Below, piece by piece: positions 9,694 through 18,422 of a stretch of 64,000 bases of DNA. The DNA lies in contig NZ_JALJVY010000009.1 of NCBI RefSeq assembly GCF_024168485.1, positions 164,016 to 228,015 on the forward strand, read 5' to 3'. The position numbers were made by a program, and so were the translations under genes. Within the stretch, counting starts at the first letter, position 1, and the number at the start of each line of letters is the position of its first letter. The notes beneath the pieces were generated by a model. That model saw only the letters and a list, made by a program, of their open reading frames with translations. It did not search any database and had not been told where the DNA came from. The stretch is from Sphingobium sp. OAS761. Lineage in GTDB: Bacteria; Pseudomonadota; Alphaproteobacteria; Sphingomonadales; Sphingomonadaceae.

Positions 9694-9722
9694 TTGACAT
9701 TGTGCAGCGCACAATGAATGAT
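9694..9722 (+). promoter_or_regulatory. Candidate promoter with a palindrome in the -35/-10 spacer
   Basis: TTGACA (9694-9699) is a perfect -35, followed after 17 bases by AATGAT (9717-9722) as a weaker -10. The spacer contains nearly all of the perfect inverted repeat CATTGTGC agc GCACAATG (9698-9716). The layout resembles a repressor or MerR-type operator. It lies 29 bases upstream of the start codon of the small Cys-motif gene. Confidence 0.55.
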
Positions 9723-9750
9723 GCCCGTCCGCATTCGGAAGGAGTACCGC

Positions 9751-9936
9751 ATGTCGCTGAAGGCCAGGGCACAGGAAAAGGTCGAGCGTTCGGGTATCTC
9801 GAACTATTCGTTCGACCGGGACATATTGGTCATGTGCGGCGTACGCTATACAATCGAAGCGTGCAATTGCGGCGAACCGGGATGCGACGGCGTGCGTTTG
9901 CGCAAGAGCCTGACGTCACTTGCCAGCGGAATGTAA
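9751..9936 (+). CDS. Small protein with a CNCGEPGC motif, function unknown
   Basis: A 61-residue protein. The ATG at 9751 is preceded by a strong GGAAGGAG at 9737-9744. The N-terminal half is basic and helical (SLKARAQEKVERSG), the middle reads ILVMCGVRYTIEAC, and the cluster CNCGEPGCDGVRL follows, giving four cysteines within about 20 residues. Such spacing could bind zinc or iron, but I do not recognise the family. No signal peptide or membrane segment. It stands alone between hslV (divergent) and an entericidin-like gene (convergent), behind its own apparent promoter. The strong ribosome site and promoter argue that it is real. Confidence 0.75.
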   Translation: MSLKARAQEKVERSGISNYSFDRDILVMCGVRYTIEACNCGEPGCDGVRLRKSLTSLASGM

Positions 9937-9948
9937 TAGCCGAGCGCT

Positions 9949-10077
9949 TTAGTGCATTACTTCCTTGCCGGCGCGACCCACCGATTCGATGTCGCGCCCC
10001 ACGCCTTGCACGGTGTTGCAGGCTGTGAGGGCAACGATGAGAAGTCCTGCAATGGCGAGAGCGTATTTTTGCCGCAT
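9949..10077 (-). CDS. Entericidin-family small lipoprotein
   Basis: A 42-residue precursor with a textbook lipoprotein signal: MRQK, a hydrophobic run, then the lipobox LTAC with Cys20. The mature part, CNTVQGVGRDIESVGRAGKEV, has the glycine-rich amphipathic character of entericidin A/B. AGGAGA lies about 10 bases before the ATG. Entericidins are tiny envelope lipoproteins, in E. coli linked to stationary-phase lysis and its antidote; here the role is unknown. The gene converges on the Cys-motif gene with 12 bases between stops. A longer antisense frame on this strand (to 10250) is not supported. Confidence 0.85.
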   Translation of the reverse strand: MRQKYALAIAGLLIVALTACNTVQGVGRDIESVGRAGKEVMH

Positions 10078-10222
10078 ATCAAGCGATCTCCTGAGCAATA
10101 GCGATGGTATAATCGTATTGCCTCGCGCCGGGAAAGCTTTTTGCCCTCGATCACCGCGCTTCTCCGAAAGTGCGCTTGACAGGACGCGCCGCCGATGCCA
10201 ATCGCCGCCTCCTCCTTAAAGG

Positions 10223-10297
10223 GGGCGCGTAGCTCAGCGGTAGAGCACACCCTTCACACGGGTGGGGTCACAGGTTCAATCCCTGTCGCGCCCACCA
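10223..10297 (+). tRNA. tRNA-Val (anticodon CAC)
   Basis: Complete cloverleaf, 75 nt with encoded CCA. Acceptor GGGCGCG/CGCGCCC, D-arm GCTC/GAGC, anticodon stem CACCC/GGGTG with loop TTCACAC (anticodon CAC, reading GTG), T-arm ACAGG/CCTGT with TTCAATC. Confidence 0.97.
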
Positions 10298-10315
10298 CGG
10301 CTCGCGGAGCCGTGG
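10295..10315 (+). terminator. Hairpin immediately 3' of tRNA-Val
   Basis: Perfect 9-bp stem CCACGGCTC/GAGCCGTGG with loop GCG. The left arm begins with the tRNA's own CCA. No T-tract follows, so it may be a terminator or a processing signal. Confidence 0.5.
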
Positions 10316-10413
10316 CCTGATAGAAAATTTCCCGGCATTGATCTTTTTATTCGCGTCGCGGTAAGCGTAGGTCATGTCGCGGCGTGTCCATGCGCCGATC
10401 GGAAAGGACGACC

Positions 10414-12633
10414 ATGCCTCCCTATCTCAAAGGCGGCGCCGCGATCGGCGCGCTGTTGCTGATCTGCTGTTTTCCCGCCCAGGCCGAGGAAAAACTGACG
10501 CTGGAACGTGTTTTCGGTAGTCCTGACCTCGCCGGGCCGCAGCCGCGTGCGCTCAAATTGTCGCCGGACGGCAGCCTCGTAACACTGTTGAAGCCAAGGC
10601 CGGATGAAAAGGAGCGGCTCGACCTCTGGGCAATCGACACCCGCACCGGTGAGCAGCGGATGCTGGTGGATTCCCGGAAGACCGGCAGCGGCGCCGAGTT
10701 GAGCGAGGCGGAAAAGATGCAGCGCGAACGGGATCGTTCCGTCGCGGGAAGCACCGGCATCACCAGTTACGACTGGTCTCCCGACGGCAAGACCATCCTC
10801 GTTCCCGTCGACGGCGATCTGTATCTCGCCGCGCTGGATGGCAAGGTCACGCGGCTGACCGATACGCCCGAGGGCGAACTGAACGGCGTGGTCAGCCCCA
10901 AGGGCGGCTATGTTTCCTTCGTTCGGAGCGGCAATCTGTTCGTCGAGCCGATTGGCGGTCCCGCGCGGCAGGTGACACAGGGAGCCAGCGATACGGTGAG
11001 CTGGGGCGTTGCGGAGTTCGTAGCGCAGGAGGAAATGGACCGGCGCACCGGTTACTGGTGGTCGCCCGATGACAGGTTGATCGCAGTCGCGCGCGTGGAT
11101 GAAGGGCCAGTGGGGATCGTGACCCGCACGGCGATCGGAGGCGAGGGGACGAAGGTGTACGACCAGCGCTATCCCGCTGCCGGTACGCCCAACGCGCTCG
11201 TTGAGCTATATGTCATGGCGCCGGACGGATCGGGACAGGTAAAGGTTGACCTGGGCACGGACAGGGACATTTATCTGGCCCGCGTAGACTGGTCGCAGGA
11301 CGGCAAGATTCTATACGTTCAGCGCGAAAGCCGGGACCAGAAGAAACTGGATTTGCTGGCCGTCGACCCTGCGACCGGGAAGGCGAGGGCCATCCTCACG
11401 GAAACAGCCAAAAGCTGGATCAACCTGTCCAACAATTTCCGTCCGCTCAAGGACGGAAGCCTGCTATGGTGGTCGGAGAAATCGGGCCATGGTCACCTCT
11501 ATCATGTCGATCATGGGCGCTGGGCCGCGATAACCGCCGGCGATTGGGATGTGCGGGATGTCGTGGCGGTCGATGAGCCGAAGGGACTGGTCTATTTCAC
11601 GGGCAACCGCGAAACGCCGCTGGAACAGCAGCTGTACGTAACCTCGCTGGGCAGGCCGGCCCCCGCGAAAGCCCTGACCCAGGGCGGCTGGTGGAATGAT
11701 GCGGTCATGGACGGGGCGGCGTCGCGGGTCGTGGTGACGCGCCAGAACAGCGATCAGCCCAAGCAGGTCTATCTGTCCGACACCACCGGCAAGCGCCTGC
11801 AATGGCTGTCGGAAAATGCACTGACGGGCGATCATCCTTATGCGCCCTACGTCGCCGGCCATGCCAAGACGACGTTCGGAACGATCAGAGCTGATGACGG
11901 GACAACGCTCTATACCAAATTGATGATGCCCCCGCTCGAGGCTGGCAAACGCTATCCGGTATTCATGATCCATTATGGCGGCCCGGGCGCGGGAAGGCAG
12001 GTGACGAACACATGGTCGGGCGCGCTCAACCAATATCTGGTCGATCGCGGCTGGATCGTCTTTTCCGTGGACAACCGAGGCACGCCCGACCGGGGCAAGG
12101 CATTCGAGGATCATCTCTATCGCGCGATGGGGACGGTTGAAGTGGCCGATCAGTTGAAGGGCGTCGAATGGCTCAAGTCCCAGCCGTTCGTCGATCCGCG
12201 CCGTATCGCGACCTATGGCTGGTCCTATGGTGGATATATGTCACTGAAATTGCTGGAAAAGGCTCCCGGCGTTTTTGCCGCGGCGATCGCCGGCGCACCG
12301 GTTACCAAGTGGGAGCTGTACGACACGCATTATACAGAGCGATATCTGGGCAAGCCCCAGGACAAGGCAAGCGCCTATCCCGGTTCCGACGCAGTGGACG
12401 ACGCGGTCAGCATCCGTGACCCGATGCTTCTGATCCACGGCATGTCCGACGACAATGTCGTGTTCGACAATGCGACCGCGCTGATGGCGAAGATGCAGGG
12501 CGCGGCGGTTCCGTTCGAGATGATGGTCTATCCGGGCCAGACGCATCGGGTCGGCGGGCCGAAAATCAGCGTTCACCTGTGGCATACGATCGAGGATTTT
12601 CTGGCACGGCGCGGGGTTGCACCGTCGCAATGA
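10414..12633 (+). CDS. Secreted S9B dipeptidyl peptidase IV-like protein
   Basis: A 739-residue serine peptidase with a signal peptide (hydrophobic run then CCFPAQAEEK), expected in the periplasm, removing N-terminal dipeptides from peptides. The N-terminal propeller contains the DPP4 double-glutamate motif (EFVAQEEMDR). The C-terminal domain carries Ser604 in GWSYGGYMSL, Asp in HGMSDDNVVF and His in YPGQTHRV. The ATG at 10414 was chosen because GGAAAGGA precedes it and the signal peptide starts there; a GTG at 10384 is in frame but adds a charged, unlikely extension. One of three secreted peptidases within 12 kb. Confidence 0.92.
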   Translation: MPPYLKGGAAIGALLLICCFPAQAEEKLTLERVFGSPDLAGPQPRALKLSPDGSLVTLLKPRPDEKERLDLWAIDTRTGEQRMLVDSRKTGSGAELSEAEKMQRERDRSVAGSTGITSYDWSPDGKTILVPVDGDLYLAALDGKVTRLTDTPEGELNGVVSPKGGYVSFVRSGNLFVEPIGGPARQVTQGASDTVSWGVAEFVAQEEMDRRTGYWWSPDDRLIAVARVDEGPVGIVTRTAIGGEGTKVYDQRYPAAGTPNALVELYVMAPDGSGQVKVDLGTDRDIYLARVDWSQDGKILYVQRESRDQKKLDLLAVDPATGKARAILTETAKSWINLSNNFRPLKDGSLLWWSEKSGHGHLYHVDHGRWAAITAGDWDVRDVVAVDEPKGLVYFTGNRETPLEQQLYVTSLGRPAPAKALTQGGWWNDAVMDGAASRVVVTRQNSDQPKQVYLSDTTGKRLQWLSENALTGDHPYAPYVAGHAKTTFGTIRADDGTTLYTKLMMPPLEAGKRYPVFMIHYGGPGAGRQVTNTWSGALNQYLVDRGWIVFSVDNRGTPDRGKAFEDHLYRAMGTVEVADQLKGVEWLKSQPFVDPRRIATYGWSYGGYMSLKLLEKAPGVFAAAIAGAPVTKWELYDTHYTERYLGKPQDKASAYPGSDAVDDAVSIRDPMLLIHGMSDDNVVFDNATALMAKMQGAAVPFEMMVYPGQTHRVGGPKISVHLWHTIEDFLARRGVAPSQ

Positions 12634-12645
12634 GGTAAAAAGCCG

Positions 12646-13488
12646 TCACCGCCAGGCGTGAAACACCGCCCGGCGGTACCGGTCCTTCGACCGGAACGGC
12701 ATCGCCCATTTGCGCCATCCGGTGTTGTCCAGCGCTTCCGGAACGACCTTGAACCGGCTATAACCGAACCGCCTGCACATCTCCTGCAGCGCCAGGATAT
12801 TGGGTGCCCAGAAATTTGTGGGGTCGGCATCCAGTTCCAGTTCGGTGAACAACCGCATTGCAGGAACCGGTTCGTGCCGCAGGGCGGTGACCGTTTCGAT
12901 CACCAGATGATCGCGGCTCATGGCGGCCGCGGCCTCCAGGGTGCGATAGGGGTCTTCCACATGGTAGAGCACGCCCAGCAGCATCACGAGGTCGAATTGG
13001 CCAAGGTCCGCGACCCTGTGCTGTGCGACATCCAGATCCAGCGAACGAACCTTCGATCCGAAACGGGCATGGGCATGGTCAAACCCCCGTCGGTCGCCCC
13101 AGCCTGGCCCCGACCAGCAGAAATGATCGGTGGCAAGCACTTCGGCGGCGCCGCGCCGTTCCGCCTCGAAGGAGAAGAAGCCGTCCCAGGCCCCGATGTC
13201 GAGCACCCGCTTGCCAGCGAGCGACGCGGGCAGGATCTGATCCGCCTCCTCGCGCAGCGATTCCAGCGGCTTGACGCCGTCTACACATTCTCCATCGGGA
13301 AACTGGAAACTGTGGAACCAGTGATCGGGCAGCGGCGGTAACGGGACTGGATGGGACAAGGATGGTTCCGCGAAGAGTGGATGAGAAGCAATGTGGCGCG
13401 ATAATCCGCTTGCTATGCCCCGCACAAGGCCTTCTTTCTGGACAAATGGCGCAGTATCGTTATGGCGCCCACTCCGCAATATCTGCAT
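12646..13488 (-). CDS. Class I SAM-dependent methyltransferase (CmoB/DUF1698-like)
   Basis: About 280 residues. SAM-binding motif I is VLDIGAWDGFFSFEAERRGA with an acidic partner in VLATDHF, then LVMLLGVLYHVEDPYRTLEA as the motif region after strand 4. This arrangement is shared with CmoB-like tRNA methyltransferases and with a broad DUF1698 family; substrate cannot be read from sequence. It converges on the DPP gene 12 bases away and is divergent from asd. The start is uncertain: ATG at 13509 overlaps the asd start, ATG at 13488 avoids it, and a GTG at 13425 has GAAGG just upstream and may be the true one. Confidence 0.75.
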   Translation of the reverse strand: MQILRSGRHNDTAPFVQKEGLVRGIASGLSRHIASHPLFAEPSLSHPVPLPPLPDHWFHSFQFPDGECVDGVKPLESLREEADQILPASLAGKRVLDIGAWDGFFSFEAERRGAAEVLATDHFCWSGPGWGDRRGFDHAHARFGSKVRSLDLDVAQHRVADLGQFDLVMLLGVLYHVEDPYRTLEAAAAMSRDHLVIETVTALRHEPVPAMRLFTELELDADPTNFWAPNILALQEMCRRFGYSRFKVVPEALDNTGWRKWAMPFRSKDRYRRAVFHAWR

Positions 13489-13507
13489 CGGAGTGGAGTT
13501 TCTAGTC

Positions 13508-14533
13508 ATGGGTTACAAGGTCGTCGTCGTCGGAGCCACCGGGAATGTGGGCCGCGAAATGCTGACCATTCTCGCCGAGCGCGAGTTCCCGATTGACGAG
13601 ATCGCGGCGGTGGCTTCGCCCCGGTCGCAGGGCACCGAAATCGAATTCGGTGAAACCGGCAAGATGCTCAAATGCAAGAATATCGAACATTTCGATTTCG
13701 CGGGCTGGGACATCGCGCTGTTCGCGGCGGGATCAGGCCCGACGGCCGAATATGCGCCGAAGGCGGCAGCGGCCGGCTGTGTCGTGATCGATAACAGTTC
13801 GCTGTATCGCATGGACCCGGACGTGCCGCTGATCGTGCCCGAAGTGAATCCCGACGCGATCGACGGCTACACCCGGAAGAATATCATCGCGAACCCCAAT
13901 TGCTCGACGGCACAGATGGTGGTGGCGCTCAAGCCGCTGCATGATGCCGCGACGATCAAGCGCGTTGTCGTTGCCACTTACCAGTCGGTATCGGGCGCGG
14001 GCAAGGCAGGGATGGACGAACTGTTCGAACAGTCGCGCAACATCTTCGTGGGCGATCAGGCGGAACCCAAGAAATTCACCAAGCAGATCGCCTTCAACGT
14101 GATCCCGCATATCGACGTTTTCCTGGAGGATGGCTCCACCAAGGAAGAATGGAAGATGGTTGCGGAAACGAAGAAGATTCTCGATCCCAAGGTGAAGGTG
14201 ACCGCCACCTGCGTTCGCGTGCCCGTTTTCGTCGGCCATTCCGAGGCGCTGAATATCGAGTTCGAGAAGGAAATTTCCGCCAAGGAAGCGCAGGACATAT
14301 TGCGCGAGGCGCCCGGCGTGATGCTCGTCGACAAGCGCGAGGATGGTGGCTACGTGACGCCGGTCGAGTGCGTCGGCGACTATGCCACCTTCATCAGCCG
14401 CGTGCGCGAGGATTCGACGATCGACAATGGCATCAACCTCTGGTGCGTCAGCGACAATCTGCGCAAGGGCGCGGCGCTCAACGCCGTACAGATCGCGGAG
14501 TTGCTGGGCCGCCGTCACCTCAAGAAGGGTTGA
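13508..14533 (+). CDS. asd: Aspartate-semialdehyde dehydrogenase
   Basis: NADPH-dependent reduction of aspartyl phosphate to aspartate semialdehyde, leading to lysine/diaminopimelate, threonine and methionine. The 341-residue protein starts GYKVVVVGATGNVGREML, a dinucleotide-binding motif. The catalytic cysteine is in NPNCSTAQM, with substrate-binding sequence SVSGAGKAGMDEL. The ATG at 13508 directly precedes this N-terminus and has GGAG upstream. An alpha/beta hydrolase follows after 8 bases, probably in the same transcript. Confidence 0.96.
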   Translation: MGYKVVVVGATGNVGREMLTILAEREFPIDEIAAVASPRSQGTEIEFGETGKMLKCKNIEHFDFAGWDIALFAAGSGPTAEYAPKAAAAGCVVIDNSSLYRMDPDVPLIVPEVNPDAIDGYTRKNIIANPNCSTAQMVVALKPLHDAATIKRVVVATYQSVSGAGKAGMDELFEQSRNIFVGDQAEPKKFTKQIAFNVIPHIDVFLEDGSTKEEWKMVAETKKILDPKVKVTATCVRVPVFVGHSEALNIEFEKEISAKEAQDILREAPGVMLVDKREDGGYVTPVECVGDYATFISRVREDSTIDNGINLWCVSDNLRKGAALNAVQIAELLGRRHLKKG

Positions 14534-14541
14534 AGGCCGGG

Positions 14542-15303
14542 ATGTCCGACCTGCTCCTCGAACGCCATGTGATACAGGGCCTCGGCGGGTTGCCGATTGC
14601 CGTACACATGGCGGGCGCGGGGCGGGATCTGGTGTTGATCCATGGCTATTTCTCCAACGCCTGGACCAACTGGATACGTTATGGCCACGCCGCGCAACTG
14701 GTCGAGGCGGGCTTTCGCCTCATCATGCCGGACCTGCGCGGCCATGGCGAGAGCGGCAAGCCCCACGATGCCAGCGCTTATCCGCACGACGCCCTGACCG
14801 ATGACAATCTGGCGCTGATCGATCAGTTGGGCCTGACCGATTACGATCTGGGCGGTTATTCGCTGGGCGCACGCACGACCGTGCGCATGCTGGCGCGCGG
14901 CGCGACACCGGGGCGCGTGATATTGGCCGGCATGGGGTTGCGCGGACTTGTCCATACGCTCGACAAGGGCGGCTATTACAGGAACGTCCTTTCGAACCTG
15001 GGCAGTTTCGAACGCGGCACATCGGAGTGGATGACCGAGGCATTCCTGAAGACCACCAAGGGCGACCCGGTGGCGATGCTCCATATTCTGAACACCTTCG
15101 TCGACACCCCGGCGGAGGTCATCGCCGGCTTCCCGCAACCGACGGCCGTGATCTGCGGCGCGGATGACGGGGATAACGGCATAGCTCAGGAACTTTCCGA
15201 TATTCTGCCAAATGGGCGGTATGTCGAGATTCCGGGCAACCATATGAACGCGGTGACGCGCAAGGAACTGGGCCGGGCGATGGCGGCGTTCCTGACTGCT
15301 TGA
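14542..15303 (+). CDS. Alpha/beta hydrolase, substrate unknown
   Basis: A 253-residue alpha/beta-fold hydrolase. The oxyanion region is VLIHGYFSNAW, the nucleophile Ser is in GGYSLGART, the acid probably in CGADDGDN, and the catalytic His in IPGNHMNAV near the C-terminus. DLRGHGESGKP is the usual strand 4 motif. No signal peptide. The start 8 bases after asd suggests cotranscription, but nothing ties it to amino-acid synthesis; esterase and dienelactone-type activities are equally possible. Confidence 0.85.
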   Translation: MSDLLLERHVIQGLGGLPIAVHMAGAGRDLVLIHGYFSNAWTNWIRYGHAAQLVEAGFRLIMPDLRGHGESGKPHDASAYPHDALTDDNLALIDQLGLTDYDLGGYSLGARTTVRMLARGATPGRVILAGMGLRGLVHTLDKGGYYRNVLSNLGSFERGTSEWMTEAFLKTTKGDPVAMLHILNTFVDTPAEVIAGFPQPTAVICGADDGDNGIAQELSDILPNGRYVEIPGNHMNAVTRKELGRAMAAFLTA

Positions 15304-15357
15304 CTGTATCGCCCGGCCAAGTCACCCTTGCCCTCATAAGTCTATGAGGGAAATCCC

Positions 15358-17238
15358 ATGAAAATCGCTGTCTCTCTGGCCGCCATGGCGGTCGCCCTGG
15401 TCATATCGCCTGCACTAGCCCAGGACTCGACGCCTCCGCCCACCGCCGCGCAGGCCGAAGAGTTCCTGGCCAGGGCGGAAAAGGCGATGTTCGACCATTC
15501 GCTGATTTCCGCAAAGGCCGACTGGATCAACGCTACCTATATTTCGGACGACAGCGACGCACTGGCGGCGCATTTCGGCGCCATGCGCACGACCATGAAT
15601 GTCGATTACGCGCTGGAGGCCGCGAAATATGCGACGGCCCCGGGGCTGACTGCGGAAACCAGACGACGGCTGAACATGCTGCGCACCGCCTTGACGCTGC
15701 CGGCCCCGACGACCGAAGGCGCTGCGCAACAGCTCAACGAACTCGCGACCCGTCTTCAGTCGGCCTATGGCAAGGGGAAGGGGATGTTCGATGGCAAGCC
15801 GATCAACGGCAGCGACATAGAGGAGAAGATGGGCACCGTCCGGAATCCGGACCAGCTCAAGGAAATGTGGGTAAGCTGGCACGACAATGTCGGTGCGCCG
15901 ATGCGCGGGGACTATGCCAAGCTGGTGGGCATCGCCAATGCCGGCTCCAGGGAACTTGGTTTTGCCGACACCGGGGCGATGTGGCGGTCCAAATATGACA
16001 TGCCTGCCGATGACTTCGCCAAGCTGACCGACAAGATCTGGGCAGAGGTCAAGCCGCTCTATGACCAGTTGCATTGCTATACGCGGACCAAGCTGAACGA
16101 GAAATATGGTGACGCGGTGCAGCCGGCGACCGGCCCCATCAGGGCAGACCTGCTCGGCAATATGTGGGCACAGGAATGGGGCAACATCTATGACGTCGTC
16201 GCGCCTGTCGGCGCGGGTGACCTGGGCTATGATGTGGGCGAACTCCTCAAGGCCAAGGGCTTTGTCGAGACCCGTCCCGATCAGGTCGACCTGCCCGGCA
16301 CGCCGGAGAAGGAACGGCGCGGCTATTGGGAAAGGCAGATGTTCAAGATCGGGGAGGGCTTTTACTCCTCCCTCGGGATGGACCCGCTGCCTGCGACCTT
16401 CTGGGATCGGACGCAGTTCATCAAGCCGCTGGACAGGGAAGTGGTCTGCCATGCGTCCGCGTGGGATCTCGACAATCGCGACGACCTTCGTGTCAAGATG
16501 TGCACGAAGGTCAACAGCGACGATTTCGTGACCCTGCATCACGAGCTGGGCCACAATTATTATCAGCGCGCCTACAAGGATCATTCCTATCTTTACCTAG
16601 ACGGCGCCAATGACGGCTTCCATGAAGCGATCGGCGACTTCGTCGCGCTGTCGATCACGCCGGATTATCTCGTGAAGATCGGACTGCTGGACCCTGCGCG
16701 GGTACCGGGCGCGGACAAGGACATCGGACTGCTGCTGCGGCAGGCGATGGACAAGGTCGCTTTTCTACCCTTTGGCCTGCTGATCGACAAATGGCGCTGG
16801 GGCGTGTTCGACGGCTCGATCCCGGAAAGCCAGTATGAGAAAGGCTGGACAGACCTGCGCCTGAAATATCAGGGTGTCGTCCCGCCGGTATCCCGGGATG
16901 AAACGAAATTCGATCCGGGCGCCAAATATCATATTCCGGGCAACACGCCCTATACCCGCTATTTTCTTGCCCGGGTGCTACAGTTTCAATTCTACGAAGC
17001 CGCCTGCCGTCAAGCAGGATGGAAGGGGCCCTTGCACCGTTGTTCCTTTTACGGGAACAAGGACGTCGGAGCCAAATTGAACGCCATGCTTGAAATGGGG
17101 GCGTCGAAGCCATGGCCGGACGCATTGCAAGCCTTTACAGGCAGTCGGGCAATGTCGGGCAAGGCACTGGTCGATTACTTCGCGCCATTGCAGAAATGGT
17201 TGAGCGACCAGAATAAAGGAAAGGTGTGCGGCTGGTAA
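15358..17238 (+). CDS. M2-family peptidyl-dipeptidase (ACE-like zinc metallopeptidase)
   Basis: A 626-residue zinc carboxydipeptidase with signal peptide MKIAVSLAAMAVALVISPALAQ, likely periplasmic. The gluzincin motif is HELGH at residues 395-399 within TLHHELGHNYYQ, and the third zinc ligand is Glu in DGFHEAIGDF. Length and the single catalytic domain match bacterial homologues of angiotensin-converting enzyme, which release C-terminal dipeptides. GAGGGAAA lies just before the ATG. With the DPP4-like and oligopeptidase B-like enzymes it suggests use of external peptides. Confidence 0.93.
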   Translation: MKIAVSLAAMAVALVISPALAQDSTPPPTAAQAEEFLARAEKAMFDHSLISAKADWINATYISDDSDALAAHFGAMRTTMNVDYALEAAKYATAPGLTAETRRRLNMLRTALTLPAPTTEGAAQQLNELATRLQSAYGKGKGMFDGKPINGSDIEEKMGTVRNPDQLKEMWVSWHDNVGAPMRGDYAKLVGIANAGSRELGFADTGAMWRSKYDMPADDFAKLTDKIWAEVKPLYDQLHCYTRTKLNEKYGDAVQPATGPIRADLLGNMWAQEWGNIYDVVAPVGAGDLGYDVGELLKAKGFVETRPDQVDLPGTPEKERRGYWERQMFKIGEGFYSSLGMDPLPATFWDRTQFIKPLDREVVCHASAWDLDNRDDLRVKMCTKVNSDDFVTLHHELGHNYYQRAYKDHSYLYLDGANDGFHEAIGDFVALSITPDYLVKIGLLDPARVPGADKDIGLLLRQAMDKVAFLPFGLLIDKWRWGVFDGSIPESQYEKGWTDLRLKYQGVVPPVSRDETKFDPGAKYHIPGNTPYTRYFLARVLQFQFYEAACRQAGWKGPLHRCSFYGNKDVGAKLNAMLEMGASKPWPDALQAFTGSRAMSGKALVDYFAPLQKWLSDQNKGKVCGW

Positions 17239-17258
17239 TTGGATCGCAAGGCATGTAG

Positions 17259-18422
17259 ATGAGCCCCCCAATGAGCCCCGCGATCATCATCATAGCCCTG
17301 CTTTTCTTCACCAGTGCCATCATGTTCGTGGCCATGGGTGTCGCCTGGATCCACTTCGGCAGGCGCGCCCATGTCCGCAGCTGGGCCATTTCCTATGTCG
17401 CGTCCATGCTGCAATGGGTTGCCAATGCGGGCGGGATTTTCTTTGACAGCAGAATGCTCATGGCGGTGGCCGCCCTGTGTATTGTCGTCAGCGGAACGCT
17501 CGTACTGGTCGGCGTCCGCCAGCGGAATGGGCAAATCGTTCCTTGGCCTCCGCTGATAGTTGCGGGAACCATGGTAGCGGTGGCTGGCACCTACGCCGCC
17601 CTGATTGGTGACAGAGCGCTCCAGGGCATCATCGTCCCGGGCTATGTCGGTTGCCTGATGGCATGGTCGGCTGCGTCGCTCCGGCAACGCGATCGCACAT
17701 TCACAGCCCCGGAAACGGCGTTGTTCGTCATGTTTTGCCTCTTCGCACTGTTTCAGTGCAGCCTGGCCGGCAGCGCCGCGCTGGATCTGGGCGGTGCGCC
17801 CGGCGCGGGCATAGCGATCTATCGCGCCATCATGGCGCTTTTCCTTCCATCCATCTATGTCGCCACCGGTGTGGCCGGGGTGTTGGTGGTCGCAGGGGAC
17901 CTGGCGCATCAACTACGGCGGCAAATGCGCCACGACCCGTTGACCGGCGCGCTCAACCGGCGGGGACTGGAAGAGGCGGCGCACGGCGCGATCGCGAACG
18001 CGCGTCGCCACGGTCGCCCGCTCGCGCTGGTCGTGTGCGACCTGGACGGGTTCAAGGCGCTGAACGACAATCACGGCCATGTCACCGGCGACATGGCCCT
18101 GCGCGGATTCGCGCAACTGCTGATGAGCGCGGTGCGTCGCGGGGATATCGTCGCCCGGCTCGGCGGCGACGAATTCGGGCTTTTGCTGCTGGAAACGGAC
18201 GCATTGGCCGCAGCCGAAGTCATGGAGCGGGTGCGCGCCGAAGTGAACTGCTTTACACTGTCCGAAACACCGCAAGTGCAATTGAACGCCAGCTTTGGCG
18301 TGGCACAGCTGGATGCCAGTGACGAGACGCTGGAACAGCTTGTCGGCCGCGCCGATTCAGCGCTGTATGCGGCCAAGAAAGACGGCAAGAACCGTGTCGC
18401 GATATGGCGGGTCGCCGCCTGA
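17259..18422 (+). CDS. Membrane-bound diguanylate cyclase (GGDEF)
   Basis: A 387-residue protein with about six N-terminal membrane helices (residues ~8-215) forming an uncharacterised sensor, then a GGDEF domain. The active-site motif GGDEF (302-306) is intact, and RRGD (293-296) five residues upstream is a complete inhibitory I-site, so an active, product-inhibited c-di-GMP synthase is expected. DPLTGALNRRGLEEA marks the domain start. No EAL domain. It lies 20 bases after the M2 peptidase gene and may be read through from it, and it abuts the AMP nucleosidase gene tail to tail. Confidence 0.93.
   Translation: MSPPMSPAIIIIALLFFTSAIMFVAMGVAWIHFGRRAHVRSWAISYVASMLQWVANAGGIFFDSRMLMAVAALCIVVSGTLVLVGVRQRNGQIVPWPPLIVAGTMVAVAGTYAALIGDRALQGIIVPGYVGCLMAWSAASLRQRDRTFTAPETALFVMFCLFALFQCSLAGSAALDLGGAPGAGIAIYRAIMALFLPSIYVATGVAGVLVVAGDLAHQLRRQMRHDPLTGALNRRGLEEAAHGAIANARRHGRPLALVVCDLDGFKALNDNHGHVTGDMALRGFAQLLMSAVRRGDIVARLGGDEFGLLLLETDALAAAEVMERVRAEVNCFTLSETPQVQLNASFGVAQLDASDETLEQLVGRADSALYAAKKDGKNRVAIWRVAA

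Noticed and set aside
9957..10250. 97-codon minus-strand frame over the entericidin gene
   Set aside because: The entericidin frame has a lipobox and ribosome site; this one runs into tRNA-Val and has neither.
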